From Brevundimonas sp. UBA5866 (GTDB lineage Bacteria > Pseudomonadota > Alphaproteobacteria > Caulobacterales > Caulobacteraceae): a DNA stretch of 61,016 nucleotides. Position numbers and translations under genes: made by a program. The DNA is taken from assembly GCF_002432125.1 (NCBI RefSeq), contig NZ_DJFS01000098.1, positions 1-61,016 of the forward strand, given 5' to 3'. Within the stretch, counting starts at the first letter, position 1; every line of letters starts with the position of its first letter. Positions 1 to 8,530 of this stretch are shown here, piece after piece. The notes under the pieces were generated by a model. That model worked only from the letters and a program-made list of their open reading frames with translations. It had not been told where the DNA came from and made no database searches.

Positions 1-22
1 CGTCAGTGACGACAGACAAGAT

Positions 23-52
23 GCCCCCCTGGTCCGCCAGGGGGGCGTTTTT
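23..52 (+). terminator. Intrinsic terminator of a gene upstream of the window
   Basis: A perfect 10-bp GC stem (23-32 with 37-46) closes a TCCG tetraloop and is followed by GTTTTTGTTT. Reading frames that run through it, such as one beginning at base 6, therefore should not be taken as the start of the first gene. Confidence 0.85.
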
Positions 53-122
53 GTTTCCGGCGTTTGGATTTTGGTTGGAATTAAACTTTACAGTGTTCGT
101 CAAACGAGTGGGGGCTCGGGGA

Positions 123-1220
123 ATGGTACGAAAAGCGGATATCATGCGCGTGGATGCGCTATCCGCAGAGGATGTCGCGCGTTGGCGCGCGTGGCAGCTG
201 CAAAACAGAGACTTCCATAACCCCTTCTTCCACCCGGATTTCACACGCGCGGCAGCATCGGCCGTGCCGGGGGTGCGGATGGCCCGCATCAGTGAAGGAC
301 AGGAGATCATCGGATACTGGCCATTCCAGATCCGTAGTGGGACGGTCTATCCGGTCGCAGCGCCGATGAATGACTACCACGGGGTCATCACAAAGGACGG
401 CGTATCCATTGACCTTGAGGAACTCACCCGACTGCTGGGGGCGCGGAGGATCAGTGTGAACAGCTGGGTCGGCCAAAGTCGGCTGCCACAGCGTCAAACC
501 TGCCAGGTGTTTTTGGGTGAGGGGGGGTACGAGGCCTGGTTCGCAGCGCAGCGAACAAGCTTTCCTAAATATTTCAAAGACAAGATGCGTAGCCTGAGAG
601 GGATGGAGGCAAACCTTGGTCCCGTTCAGGTCAAAACCCGACAGCGTGATCCGCACCTGCTGGATCAGTTGATCGCACTCAAGAGTGCGCAGTACGGCTC
701 AAGCGGTCTGCACGATATTTTTGGCGTCCAATGGACGCGGAAACTGCTGGCAGAGCTATTGAAATCCGACACAGGATTGCAGGCATCGATTGCGACGCTT
801 CATGCCGGAGAGCGCCTGCTGGCTCTGGAGCTCAGCCTTCATGCTGACGGGGTCTGGCATTTCTGGTTTCCCGCTTATCTGATGGAGGGGGCCAGATATT
901 CGCCCGGCATATGGTTAAGTCTTGAAACCATCCGCATAGAGAGCGAAACTGGGATTTCAGAGTTCGATTACGGCTTCGTCGGTGAAGCCTATAAGAAGTA
1001 TTTCTGTAACCAGGTCCGTGAGGTCACCGAGGGGGTGGCAGGCAGACCCGGTTGGATTGACCGATTGGTGCCTGTGATAGGCAGCCCCGCGACAGCCCGC
1101 AGTGCCAGACACCGCTGGGCCGCCATCGAGGCTGTTGAAACAGATTGGGTAGGCCGCGCGCGGGGAGTAGCGCGCGCGGCATCTAGTTTTGTCACACGCC
1201 AACGGACGGGGGAGTCCTGA
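123..1220 (+). CDS. CelD/BcsL-like GNAT-fold acyltransferase family protein
   Basis: A 365-residue soluble protein resembling the CelD/BcsL (FemAB-like, GNAT_6) acyltransferases, which are often met in polysaccharide or cell-envelope clusters; the substrate is unknown. Features seen include the middle segment LLALELSLHADGVWHFWFPA and the C-terminal GISEFDYGFVGEAYKKYF, the usual place of the second GNAT half (YDFGxGxxxYK in relatives). I start at ATG 123, after the terminator at 23-52; ATG 144 is an alternative. No signal peptide or membrane segment is visible. Bases 541-600 hold only 28 G+C of 60, below the window's norm. The stop is 2 bases before the next gene, so the two are probably co-transcribed. 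Family call is by motif only. Confidence 0.65.
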   Translation: MVRKADIMRVDALSAEDVARWRAWQLQNRDFHNPFFHPDFTRAAASAVPGVRMARISEGQEIIGYWPFQIRSGTVYPVAAPMNDYHGVITKDGVSIDLEELTRLLGARRISVNSWVGQSRLPQRQTCQVFLGEGGYEAWFAAQRTSFPKYFKDKMRSLRGMEANLGPVQVKTRQRDPHLLDQLIALKSAQYGSSGLHDIFGVQWTRKLLAELLKSDTGLQASIATLHAGERLLALELSLHADGVWHFWFPAYLMEGARYSPGIWLSLETIRIESETGISEFDYGFVGEAYKKYFCNQVREVTEGVAGRPGWIDRLVPVIGSPATARSARHRWAAIEAVETDWVGRARGVARAASSFVTRQRTGES

Positions 1221-1222
1221 GA

Positions 1223-2107
1223 GTGAGCACTTGGCAACAGGGAAGGGCCCTTGGCCCTATCCAGAAATGTGCTGTCTTCAGCCACGGACTGGAAAGCGCG
1301 GACTTTACCAGTGACGAGGCCTTGGCTGCGCTGTTGGATCGATATCCATCCGAACTGATTGATATCAATGAGTATAGCTATGACGCCAATGGTCAGGTGA
1401 GCCTGCGCGCCGGTGCACGCGGTGACCTGAGTGGCTGTGAACTGCTGGCGGCGGTGCGGCAGTCGCGGCTCTGGATCAATCTGCGCGGTATCGAGGACCA
1501 GTGGCAGCCTTTGTGGGCACGGGCCAGCGATGCTTTCAGCGATATCGCCGCGGCCTATCCCACCATGCGGGCGATAAAGCGGGCCGGGCAGCTGATCATT
1601 TCGTCTCCTGCGACGCGGGTGCCCTATCATTTCGATCCCGCAGGTGTGGTGCTGTTCCATATGCGGGGCATCAAGCGCATGTTCGTCTATCCCGCTGACG
1701 AAACCCATCTGCCCGAGAAGGCGATGGAAGGTGTCGTGGCCCGCCGTAGCACCGAGGAACTGCCCTATGACTTGGGCTTCGAGTCGGATGCGCAGGTTTT
1801 CGAGCTGCACCCCGGCGAGGCACTGGCATGGCCGCTCTATTCGCCGCACCGCGTCGAGAACGTGGACGGCCTGTGTGTCAGCCTTTCGATGGAGTACCAG
1901 ACCTGGGAAAGCCGTGCCCGTACAGGCGCGCTTTATACCCATGCCTATCTGCGTGAGCGGGGGCTGACACCGCCATCGGTCGATAGGGTGAAGGGGGCCA
2001 GTCTGGCATTGAAATGGGCCGTTTCGGTACCGCTGCGACGCCTGCGTGTACTGGGCAACCGGATTGGCGAAATCCCGCGCGAGTTCGTGCCTGAAACAGG
2101 CCGGTAA
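1223..2107 (+). CDS. Cupin-like / JmjC-domain protein, putative Fe(II)/2-oxoglutarate oxygenase
   Basis: A 294-residue protein with the core pattern of bacterial cupin_8/JmjC proteins. YHFDP (His136, Asp138) and SPHRVEN (His209) supply a possible HxD...H iron triad. GIKRMFVYP (about 149-157) lies where these proteins usually carry the strand that binds the co-substrate. The family hydroxylates proteins or small molecules using 2-oxoglutarate, but many members have no known substrate. The start is GTG 1223, two bases after the acyltransferase stop, which implies translational coupling. The C-terminal 70 residues are basic and have no motif I recognise. There is no signal peptide, so a cytoplasmic place is likely. 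Oxygenase activity is an inference from the triad. Confidence 0.6.
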   Translation: MSTWQQGRALGPIQKCAVFSHGLESADFTSDEALAALLDRYPSELIDINEYSYDANGQVSLRAGARGDLSGCELLAAVRQSRLWINLRGIEDQWQPLWARASDAFSDIAAAYPTMRAIKRAGQLIISSPATRVPYHFDPAGVVLFHMRGIKRMFVYPADETHLPEKAMEGVVARRSTEELPYDLGFESDAQVFELHPGEALAWPLYSPHRVENVDGLCVSLSMEYQTWESRARTGALYTHAYLRERGLTPPSVDRVKGASLALKWAVSVPLRRLRVLGNRIGEIPREFVPETGR

Positions 2108-2229
2108 TCCGGACGTGCGAACTGACCCCAAGATTAAAAGGGCTTCATGACAGGCTTTTAAGCGGACTTTGGCCGGTGACTGGGCCAGCATGGTTTCAAG
2201 AGACAAGCCAAGCCGAAGGAACCAAGGCT

Positions 2230-3123
2230 ATGACCAAACCCGTTAGCATCGTTTTTGCTGCCGCTGCTGGTGCCGTTCTGTTCGGCGGCGTTGCCAGCGC
2301 CCAGAGCGTCCGTGTCGAGAACGCCATCGCCCGCGTGGTCTATATCCCGGAGAACCGTTCGGATGTGGATGTCGAAGTCCAGAACGGCTCTGCCAACCTG
2401 CCGCCGCTGGATATCCGCCGCAGTCAGGGTGTGGTGACGATTAATGGCAATATCAGCCGCAACACCCGTCGTGTGCGTTCGCTCAACTGTCAGGACGGCC
2501 GCACCTCTCAGCCGCCGTCGCGTCCGGGTGAAGGGGCCTATGCATCGGTGCCTGGCATGTCGCGGGTTGCGCTGTCCGATGCGCCCTTGATCATCATCCG
2601 CGGTCCGCGTGATGCCAACATCGGCACCGATGGCGCTGTTCACGGTGCCATTGGCCGAGGGGCTAACGATGTGCGTTTGACGTCGTCAGGCTGCGGTAAC
2701 TGGGTGATCGCCAATGTGACGGGCAACACCGATGTGAACATCGGCGGTTCGGGCGACATCTGGTCAGGCGCGACCGAGAGCTTGCGTATCAATATTGGCG
2801 GTTCCGGCGATGTGCGGGCAACGACGGTCAAAGATCTGCGCATTCGCATCGGCGGCTCTGGCGATGTGAATGTCCAGAGGGCTGAGGGTGACGTCTCCAT
2901 CAGCGTTGCCGGGTCGGGCGATGTCGAAATCGGGGATGGCCGGATCAATACCCTGCAGGTGAACATTATGGGTTCAGGCGAGGTTGAGGTCGGCGGTGTC
3001 GTCAACGATGTGTCTGCGACCGTCGCCGGCTCGGGTGATGTGGTCGTGCATCGTGTGACGGGAAATGTCAGCCAGCGCGTACTGGGCTCAGGCAAGGTTA
3101 GAGTGCTGAACCGCAACAGATAA
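2230..3123 (+). CDS. Secreted GIN-domain-like (DUF2807) beta-helical repeat protein
   Basis: A 297-residue protein with a clear Sec signal peptide (MTKPVSIVFAAAAGAVLFGG, likely cut after VASA at about 24). From residue 170 to the C-terminus seven GSG motifs recur every 18-20 residues (GSG at 173, 191, 209, 228, 248, 267, 286), usually followed by D-V/I. This is typical of the DUF2807/GIN family, thought to form a right-handed parallel beta-helix. Two cysteines (87, 155) could form a disulfide. The start ATG 2230 is chosen because the signal peptide begins there. It lies 122 bases after the previous gene and may have its own promoter. Function is unknown; relatives are described as putative adhesin heads or bactofilin-like scaffolds. 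Confidence 0.7.
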   Translation: MTKPVSIVFAAAAGAVLFGGVASAQSVRVENAIARVVYIPENRSDVDVEVQNGSANLPPLDIRRSQGVVTINGNISRNTRRVRSLNCQDGRTSQPPSRPGEGAYASVPGMSRVALSDAPLIIIRGPRDANIGTDGAVHGAIGRGANDVRLTSSGCGNWVIANVTGNTDVNIGGSGDIWSGATESLRINIGGSGDVRATTVKDLRIRIGGSGDVNVQRAEGDVSISVAGSGDVEIGDGRINTLQVNIMGSGEVEVGGVVNDVSATVAGSGDVVVHRVTGNVSQRVLGSGKVRVLNRNR

Positions 3124-3219
3124 CTGGTGACACGGCTGTAAATTCCATTGATAGCCAAGCTTGCCCCAGTCATATAGTCAAGTTCGAAGAATATCGATTC
3201 TTGATGGTTGGGGGGAGCT

Positions 3220-4146
3220 ATGGGCCATATGGGTAAGTTCGAGGCCGCTTTGAGACAGATATCCGGTGGGGATCATCTCTGGGGGGAGCACCTCAAATAT
3301 ATTCTGAGCGGTAACGAGCGCGGCGCAGAGATCGTAGACAAGATGGTCAACCATTTTGTCGGCCCTCTTGAGGGGCGCCGTGTTCTGGATATCGGCTGCG
3401 GTTATGGTGGCGTGTGCATTTCGGCAGCCAAGCACGGAGCTTTTGCCCGTGGCATCGAGGTCGGTTCGTCAGAGCTTGAGCACTTTCAACTGAACCTCGA
3501 GGACAACGGTGTTAAGGATGTGGTCAACATCACCTTTGGCGACGCGGACGACATCGAGTTCATGGCGTCGTTGGGCAAATACGATCTGGTTATTTGCGAC
3601 AATGTGCTCGAGCATGTCCCGGACAGCCATCGTCTGATCTACACGATTGCAGAGGCGATGAATGAACAGTCGCGCTGCTATGTGACTGTTCCGAACTATC
3701 TGTCGCTGGGGCAGGTGTTGATGGAGTGCCACAACCGCGAGTTTGGCCTGTCACTGCTGAACAGGTTCGACGCGCAGGAGCTGTACGAGGCGCGTGGCCA
3801 CTATGGCCGCTACTCGGTCGGTGACTATTTCGACTACAACCAATATCTGGCGCTGTTTGCGATCAATGGCATCAATGCCGTGAATATCGTGCCTATTGCG
3901 CGCGATGACCAAGCGATGGCCGAGGCGCTGGATCTGCTGGCGCAGATCAAACAGAAGCGCGCCAATATGCGCGATGACATCGCGATAGAGCGCCGCGCGG
4001 CAGAGTATGTCGATCACTACATCGATCGCGTAGAGCGCCGTCTGGTGGAATTGGAGCGTTCGCCCACCGAATGGCGTCGTGTGGAGTTCTTCCGCGACTT
4101 CATGGTCCAGCGTTTTGACTTCGTAGGCCAGATCCGGACCTACTAG
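3220..4146 (+). CDS. Class I SAM-dependent methyltransferase
   Basis: A 308-residue protein with motif I RRVLDIGCGYGG (about 53-64), an acidic post-I residue in ARGIEV, and YDLVICDNVLEHVPD around residues 118-132, which together identify a Rossmann-fold methyltransferase of the Methyltransf_11/23 type. The C-terminal third, rich in Arg, Glu and Asp (QKRANMRDDIAIERRAAEYV), is probably a helical cap. Start: GGGGGAG at 3210-3216 precedes ATG 3220; ATG 3229 is also possible. The substrate cannot be told; lipid, sugar or small-molecule O-methylation are all open. It ends the accessory block and is followed by a strong bidirectional terminator. Confidence 0.75.
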   Translation: MGHMGKFEAALRQISGGDHLWGEHLKYILSGNERGAEIVDKMVNHFVGPLEGRRVLDIGCGYGGVCISAAKHGAFARGIEVGSSELEHFQLNLEDNGVKDVVNITFGDADDIEFMASLGKYDLVICDNVLEHVPDSHRLIYTIAEAMNEQSRCYVTVPNYLSLGQVLMECHNREFGLSLLNRFDAQELYEARGHYGRYSVGDYFDYNQYLALFAINGINAVNIVPIARDDQAMAEALDLLAQIKQKRANMRDDIAIERRAAEYVDHYIDRVERRLVELERSPTEWRRVEFFRDFMVQRFDFVGQIRTY

Positions 4147-4162
4147 GTTTTAAGGCAGGCAC

Positions 4163-4198
4163 AAAAAAGCCCCGGAGGATATCCTCCGGGGCTTTTCC
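4163..4198. terminator. Bidirectional intrinsic terminator
   Basis: A perfect palindrome centred at 4180/4181, with 12-bp GC-rich arms bordered by A6 on the left and T4 on the right. It can end both the methyltransferase transcript (plus) and the outer-membrane protein transcript (minus), which converge here. Confidence 0.9.
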
Positions 4199-4227
4199 GT
4201 GTGTCTTACGACCTAACCAAGCAGAGC

Positions 4228-4980
4228 TTAGTTGAAGAACGGAACGAACACGTTGTTGCTCAGGTCCATACGGGCACCGGCGCGGTCACGGGCTTGCAGG
4301 CCACCGCCGAAGCTGTAGCGCACGCCGATCTTGATGGCGTTGTCTTCCATGCCCAGGTCGTCCGAGTCCGTGTAGGTGTACGAACCGTAGACAGCGTACG
4401 GCGAGTTGGCGAACTGGTACTCGGCGCCGATGGTGCCGGCGATGGCGTCAACGTCTTCACGACCGAAGTCAGCGTTCTGGTACGAAACGCCAGCGTTCAG
4501 GCGCAGGTCCGAGGTTGCGTAGTAAGCAACGTCAGCCTTCACGGTGTAGATGTCGGCGTCGTAAACCGAGCCGTACGAAGCCACGCCCGAAACGGTAGCG
4601 CGGTCGAAGTACTTCTGGGCGACGGCACCGATGGTGTTCAGGGTCGAACCCGGCATTTCCGAAGCAGCGTAGAAGCCGCCGACGCGGTACGAACCGATGA
4701 CCTTGGTCAGGGCAGCAGCGCCCGACAGGTTGGTTTCGCTGGCAGCCAGGTCCGATTCAACGTTGGTGACAGCTGCTTCGGCGGTCACGGTCCAGTCACC
4801 GAAGATCGGGGTAGCAACAGCGCCTTCCAGAGCGAAGGCGTCGGTGTCGATGCCCTTGACCGAAGCGATGTCGGTGTCGCTGTACTTGTACGAAACGCTA
4901 GCCGAACCAGCGGTTTGAGCCATTGCCGGAGCGGCGATCAGGGCAGCAGCAGCAGCCGAAACGAAGAAAACGGTTTTCAT
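4228..4980 (-). CDS. Small outer-membrane beta-barrel protein (porin-like)
   Basis: A 250-residue protein with a Sec signal peptide (MKTVFFVSAAAAALIAAPAMA, cut before QTAGSAS). Alternating hydrophobic/polar strands rich in Tyr and Gly follow (VSYKYSDTDI, YRVGGFYAAS, YAVYGSYTYTDSDD, AIKIGVRYSFGGG), and the protein ends in NNVFVPFFN with a terminal aromatic pair, as in barrel proteins recognised by BamA. Length and strand count suggest an 8-10-strand barrel of the OmpA/OmpW-like or porin-family size. A good ribosome site (AAGGACA) precedes ATG at 4980, and an in-frame ATG further upstream at 5118 lacks one. Likely highly expressed, since it uses codons like the ribosomal genes. Cargo is unknown. 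Confidence 0.75.
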   Translation of the reverse strand: MKTVFFVSAAAAALIAAPAMAQTAGSASVSYKYSDTDIASVKGIDTDAFALEGAVATPIFGDWTVTAEAAVTNVESDLAASETNLSGAAALTKVIGSYRVGGFYAASEMPGSTLNTIGAVAQKYFDRATVSGVASYGSVYDADIYTVKADVAYYATSDLRLNAGVSYQNADFGREDVDAIAGTIGAEYQFANSPYAVYGSYTYTDSDDLGMEDNAIKIGVRYSFGGGLQARDRAGARMDLSNNVFVPFFN

Positions 4981-5685
4981 TATTTTTGTCCTTTTGAGAC
5001 TTGGAAGCGACCTGTCCGGGGAGGAAAGGGCGTCTGGAGCGCACTTAGTCTCAAAACCGCATTTCTGCTGTAACGAACTTGTCATTATTGCGTCTGTGTT
5101 AGCAGCATGTTGCGCCAAGGTTACGCATTACGGCAATATTACGTCGTTATCCGACGTTTGGGCGAACAATCATTCTTTAGTGCCGATTTGTCGTCACAGT
5201 TCGCCTTAGCCGTTAAGTGATTTTAACTATATGCCCCTGGATCGCCCTGCGGGAGCTGCTGAATGGCAGGCTGTCGAGAAGATTGTTTTGGAAACAAGTT
5301 TTTCACCAATGGCCCTGAGGCGAGTCGCAAATGGCCAAAATGGGGTCTTGAAAAGTGGGGGGAGGGGCGGCTATGAGGCGTCAACTCATGAGGCTCAAAC
5401 ACTTATGGGACTTGGGATTTGGTGCTTGACCCGAATGGATTCGGAAGGCATAAGCACCACTCTTGTTGGACCGGCTGTGCATCTCCGGATGCAGACGCGG
5501 TTCGCAGGGACGACCTAAGTTACTGTTCTTTTTGCAGCTTCTTGGGATTTTTTGGCTCAGACGGGGAACCGTGTGGGCCGTTCGTTTTTGCGGATTTGCG
5601 TTCCCTGGGGTTTAGGCCCTGAGGCTTCGGTCTTTGAAATGGTTCACAGGGACGCGGCTCCGGCCGCATGGGAATAACAACCGAT
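4981..5685. other. Long divergent intergenic region between omp gene and rpsJ
   Basis: About 700 bases without a convincing gene. It should hold the leftward promoter of the outer-membrane protein and the rightward promoter of the S10 operon. It contains an inverted repeat GTTAA-N6-TTAAC at 5212-5227 and the nested hairpins listed separately at 5421-5493. An open frame at 5231-5518 has no ribosome site and no recognisable protein features, so I do not call it. Confidence 0.6.
5421..5493 (+). promoter_or_regulatory. Candidate S10-operon promoter with nested inverted repeats
   Basis: TTGACC (5426-5431) and CATAAG (5449-5454), 17 bases apart, form a fair sigma-70-type promoter, giving a leader of about 220 bases before rpsJ. 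It is embedded in a symmetrical element: outer arms GGTGCTT (5421-5427) and AAGCACC (5452-5458), inner arms CCGAAT/ATTCGG (5431-5444). Just downstream TGCATC-TCCG-GATGCA (5478-5493) makes a hairpin with a UNCG-type loop. Whether this acts as operator, RNA structure or both cannot be decided here. Confidence 0.4.
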
Positions 5686-5991
<306 letters not shown>

Positions 5992-6012
5992 AGAAAGAAG
6001 AGGCGGGATCCG

Positions 6013-6744
6013 ATGCGCACGGGCGTGATCGCCAAAAAGCTGGGTATGACCCGCGTGTTCGCCGATGATGGTGCACACGTGCCGGTTACTGTACTCCAGC
6101 TCGACGGCTGCCAAGTCGTCGGCCAACGTACCAAGGAACGTGACGGTTACGTCGCGCTCCAACTGGGCGCTGGCTCTAAGAAGGCCAAAAATACGGCCAA
6201 GCCGCAACGCGAAGCTTTCGCGAAGGCTCAAGTTGAACCCAAGGCATACGTGACCGAGTTCCGCGTGAACGAGGATGCCCTGCTGGAAGTCGGTGCCGAA
6301 CTGTCGGCTGACCACTTCGTCGCAGGTCAGAAGATCGACGTCCAAGGCCTGACCATCGGTAAAGGTTTTGCCGGTGCGATGAAGCGTTGGAACTTCGGCG
6401 GTCTGCGTGCCACGCACGGTGTGTCGGTTTCGCACCGTTCGCACGGTTCGACGGGTAACCGTCAAGATCCGGGCCGTACGTTCCCGGGTAAGAAGATGGC
6501 TGGTCACTACGGCCAGGAAACTGTCACCCAACAGAACCTCACCGTCGTCCGCGTTGACGCTGAGCGTGGTCTGATCCTGGTCAAGGGCGCTGTCCCGGGC
6601 CACGACGGCACCTACCTCAAGGTAACCGACGCTGTGAAGAAGGCTCGTCCGGCTGAAGCCCCGTTCCCGGGTGCTGTGAAGTCGGCTGCTGCTGCCGAAG
6701 CTGCTGCTCCGGCCGTTGAAGCCAACGAAGGCGGTGAAGCGTAA
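6013..6744 (+). CDS. rplC: 50S ribosomal protein L3
   Basis: A 243-residue L3. The signature segment SHRSHGSTGNRQDPG and FPGKKMAGHYG (about 141-171) reaches towards the peptidyl-transferase centre; the Gln in NRQDPG aligns with the one methylated by PrmB in E. coli. After the core the protein carries an Ala/Glu/Pro-rich tail of about 30 residues, so it is longer than the roughly 210 residues of E. coli L3. The AAGAGG ribosome site precedes ATG 6013. The stop overlaps the rplD start by one base (TAATG). Confidence 0.95.
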   Translation: MRTGVIAKKLGMTRVFADDGAHVPVTVLQLDGCQVVGQRTKERDGYVALQLGAGSKKAKNTAKPQREAFAKAQVEPKAYVTEFRVNEDALLEVGAELSADHFVAGQKIDVQGLTIGKGFAGAMKRWNFGGLRATHGVSVSHRSHGSTGNRQDPGRTFPGKKMAGHYGQETVTQQNLTVVRVDAERGLILVKGAVPGHDGTYLKVTDAVKKARPAEAPFPGAVKSAAAAEAAAPAVEANEGGEA

Positions 6745-7382
6745 TGAAACTCTCTGTCATCAAACTCGACGGCAAGGCTGCTGGCGACGTTGAGCTGTCG
6801 GACGCCGTTTTTGGCCTGACCGACATCCGCGGCGACCTGCTGGCCCGTACCGTGAACTGGCAGCTGGCCAAGCGTCGCGCTGGCACGCACAAGGTTCAGA
6901 CCCGCAACGAGAACTCTCGTACGGGTAAGAAGATGTACAAGCAAAAGGGCACCGGCGGCGCTCGTCACGGTTCGCGCCGTGCACCGCAGTTCGTCGGCGG
7001 TTCGCGCGCCTTCGGTCCGGTTGTCCGTGACCACGGCTTCTCGCTGCCGAAGAAGGTCCGCGCCCTGGCTCTGCGTCACGCCCTGTCCTCGAAGGTCAAA
7101 GCCGGCGATCTGGTTGTCGTTGACAACCTGACCGTCAAGGAAGCCAAGACCGCAACCCTGCGGGCCACCTTCGGCAAGCTGGGCTGGACCAAGGCTCTGA
7201 TCATTGCTGGTCCGGAAGTTGAAACCAACTTCGGTCTGGCTGCTCGCAACATCCCGCACATCGACGTCCTGCCGAACGCCGGCCTGAACGTCTATGACAT
7301 CCTGCGTGCTGACAAACTGGTGCTGACCAAGGCTGCTGTTGAAGCAATCGAGGCGCGCTTTGCTGAGAAGGAAGCCGCATAA
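6744..7382 (+). CDS. rplD: 50S ribosomal protein L4
   Basis: A 212-residue L4 with the conserved loop KQKGTGGARHGSRRAPQFVG (about 71-90) that extends into the exit tunnel. In E. coli L4 represses its own S10 operon by binding the leader; whether that holds in this lineage is not shown by the sequence. The start ATG shares its A with the rplC stop, and its own stop overlaps the rplW start in the same way, implying coupled translation. Confidence 0.95.
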   Translation: MKLSVIKLDGKAAGDVELSDAVFGLTDIRGDLLARTVNWQLAKRRAGTHKVQTRNENSRTGKKMYKQKGTGGARHGSRRAPQFVGGSRAFGPVVRDHGFSLPKKVRALALRHALSSKVKAGDLVVVDNLTVKEAKTATLRATFGKLGWTKALIIAGPEVETNFGLAARNIPHIDVLPNAGLNVYDILRADKLVLTKAAVEAIEARFAEKEAA

Positions 7383-7687
7383 TGGCCGCCGCTCAACCTA
7401 CCGCTAAGCACTACGACACCATCCTGAGCCCGATCATCACCGAGAAGGCCACGATCCTGTCGGAACAGAACAAGGTCGTCTTCCGCGTTGCCGGTACCTC
7501 GACCAAGGACGAAATCGCTGCTGCGGTTGAAGCCCTGTTCAAAGTCAACGTCCTCAAGGTCAACACCCTGGTTCAAAAGGGCAAGACCAAGCGCTTCCGT
7601 GGCATCAACGGCCGTCGCGTGGACATCAAAAAAGCAATCGTGACGCTGGCTGAAGGCCAGTCGATCGACGTGACGACGGGGCTCTAA
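7382..7687 (+). CDS. rplW: 50S ribosomal protein L23
   Basis: A 101-residue L23 with the N-terminal signature YDTILSPIITEKATIL and the C-terminal KKAIVTLAEGQSIDV. L23 lies at the exit-tunnel mouth and is the docking point for trigger factor and SRP. Its length is normal for the family. The one-base overlap with rplD and the 4-base gap to rplB are typical of this operon. Confidence 0.95.
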   Translation: MAAAQPTAKHYDTILSPIITEKATILSEQNKVVFRVAGTSTKDEIAAAVEALFKVNVLKVNTLVQKGKTKRFRGINGRRVDIKKAIVTLAEGQSIDVTTGL

Positions 7688-7691
7688 TCAG

Positions 7692-8528
7692 ATGGCTCTG
7701 AAGCATTACAATCCGACGTCGCCGGGCCGCCGCGCCCTGGTGCTGGTTGACCGTTCCGAGCTGCACAAAGGCCGCCCGGAGAAGTCGCTGACCGAAGGCC
7801 TGACCAAGTCGGGCGGTCGCGGTCAAGGTGGTCGTGTTGCTGTCCGCTTCCGCGGCGGTGGCGCGAAGACCCTGTACCGTAAGATCGACTTCAAGCGTCG
7901 CAAGTTCGACGCTATCGGCACCGTCGAGCGCCTGGAGTACGACCCGAACCGTACGGCTTTCATCGCTCTGGTGACCTATGCCGACGGTGAGAAGACCTAC
8001 ATCATCGCTCCGCAACGCCTGAAGGCTGGCGACACCATCGTCGCTGGCGAAAAGGTTGACGTGAAACCGGGCAACGCGATGCCGCTGCGCTCGATGCCGG
8101 TCGGCACCATCATCCACAACGTGGAGATGAAGCCGGGCAAGGGCGCTCAGCTGGCCCGTTCGGCTGGTGCTTACGCCCAGCTGGTCGGTCGCGACCAAGG
8201 TTACGCTCAGATCCGTCTGGGTTCGGGCGAACTGCGCATGGTTCTGGACGGCTGCATGGCTACCGTTGGTGCCGTGTCGAACCCGGACCACATGAACCAA
8301 AACCTCGGTAAGGCTGGCCGCAAGCGTCACATGGGCTGGCGTCCGCACGTCCGCGGTGTTGCCATGAACCCGATCGACCACCCGCACGGTGGTGGTGAAG
8401 GTCGTACCTCGGGCGGTCGTACTCCGGTTACGCCGTGGGGTAAGGACACCAAGGGTACCCGTACTCGCAAGAACAAGGCCACGGACAAGTACATTATCCG
8501 TAGCCGTCACGTGAAGAAGGCTCGCTAA
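7692..8528 (+). CDS. rplB: 50S ribosomal protein L2
   Basis: A 278-residue L2 with the universally conserved VRGVAMNPIDHPHGGGEG near residues 220-237, which contacts domain IV of 23S rRNA at the subunit interface, and a normal basic C-terminus. Full length. It is tightly packed between rplW (4-base gap) and rpsS (2-base gap). Confidence 0.96.
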   Translation: MALKHYNPTSPGRRALVLVDRSELHKGRPEKSLTEGLTKSGGRGQGGRVAVRFRGGGAKTLYRKIDFKRRKFDAIGTVERLEYDPNRTAFIALVTYADGEKTYIIAPQRLKAGDTIVAGEKVDVKPGNAMPLRSMPVGTIIHNVEMKPGKGAQLARSAGAYAQLVGRDQGYAQIRLGSGELRMVLDGCMATVGAVSNPDHMNQNLGKAGRKRHMGWRPHVRGVAMNPIDHPHGGGEGRTSGGRTPVTPWGKDTKGTRTRKNKATDKYIIRSRHVKKAR

Positions 8529-8530
8529 GA

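Noticed and set aside
989..2206. A 405-codon open frame on the minus strand opposite the cupin-like gene
   Set aside because: Antisense of two genes with recognisable motifs; no support of its own.
2740..3110. The repeating GSG-coding units as a DNA repeat or CRISPR array
   Set aside because: The units differ at the DNA level and keep reading frame and protein pattern, so the repeat is in the protein.
4201..5073. A 290-codon open frame on the plus strand over the outer-membrane protein gene
   Set aside because: The minus strand has a signal peptide, ribosome site and beta-barrel pattern; the plus frame has Val/Gly/Arg repeats only and starts in the terminator.
5231..5518. A 95-codon open frame in the gap before rpsJ
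   Set aside because: No ribosome site, no protein features, and it covers the palindromic promoter region.
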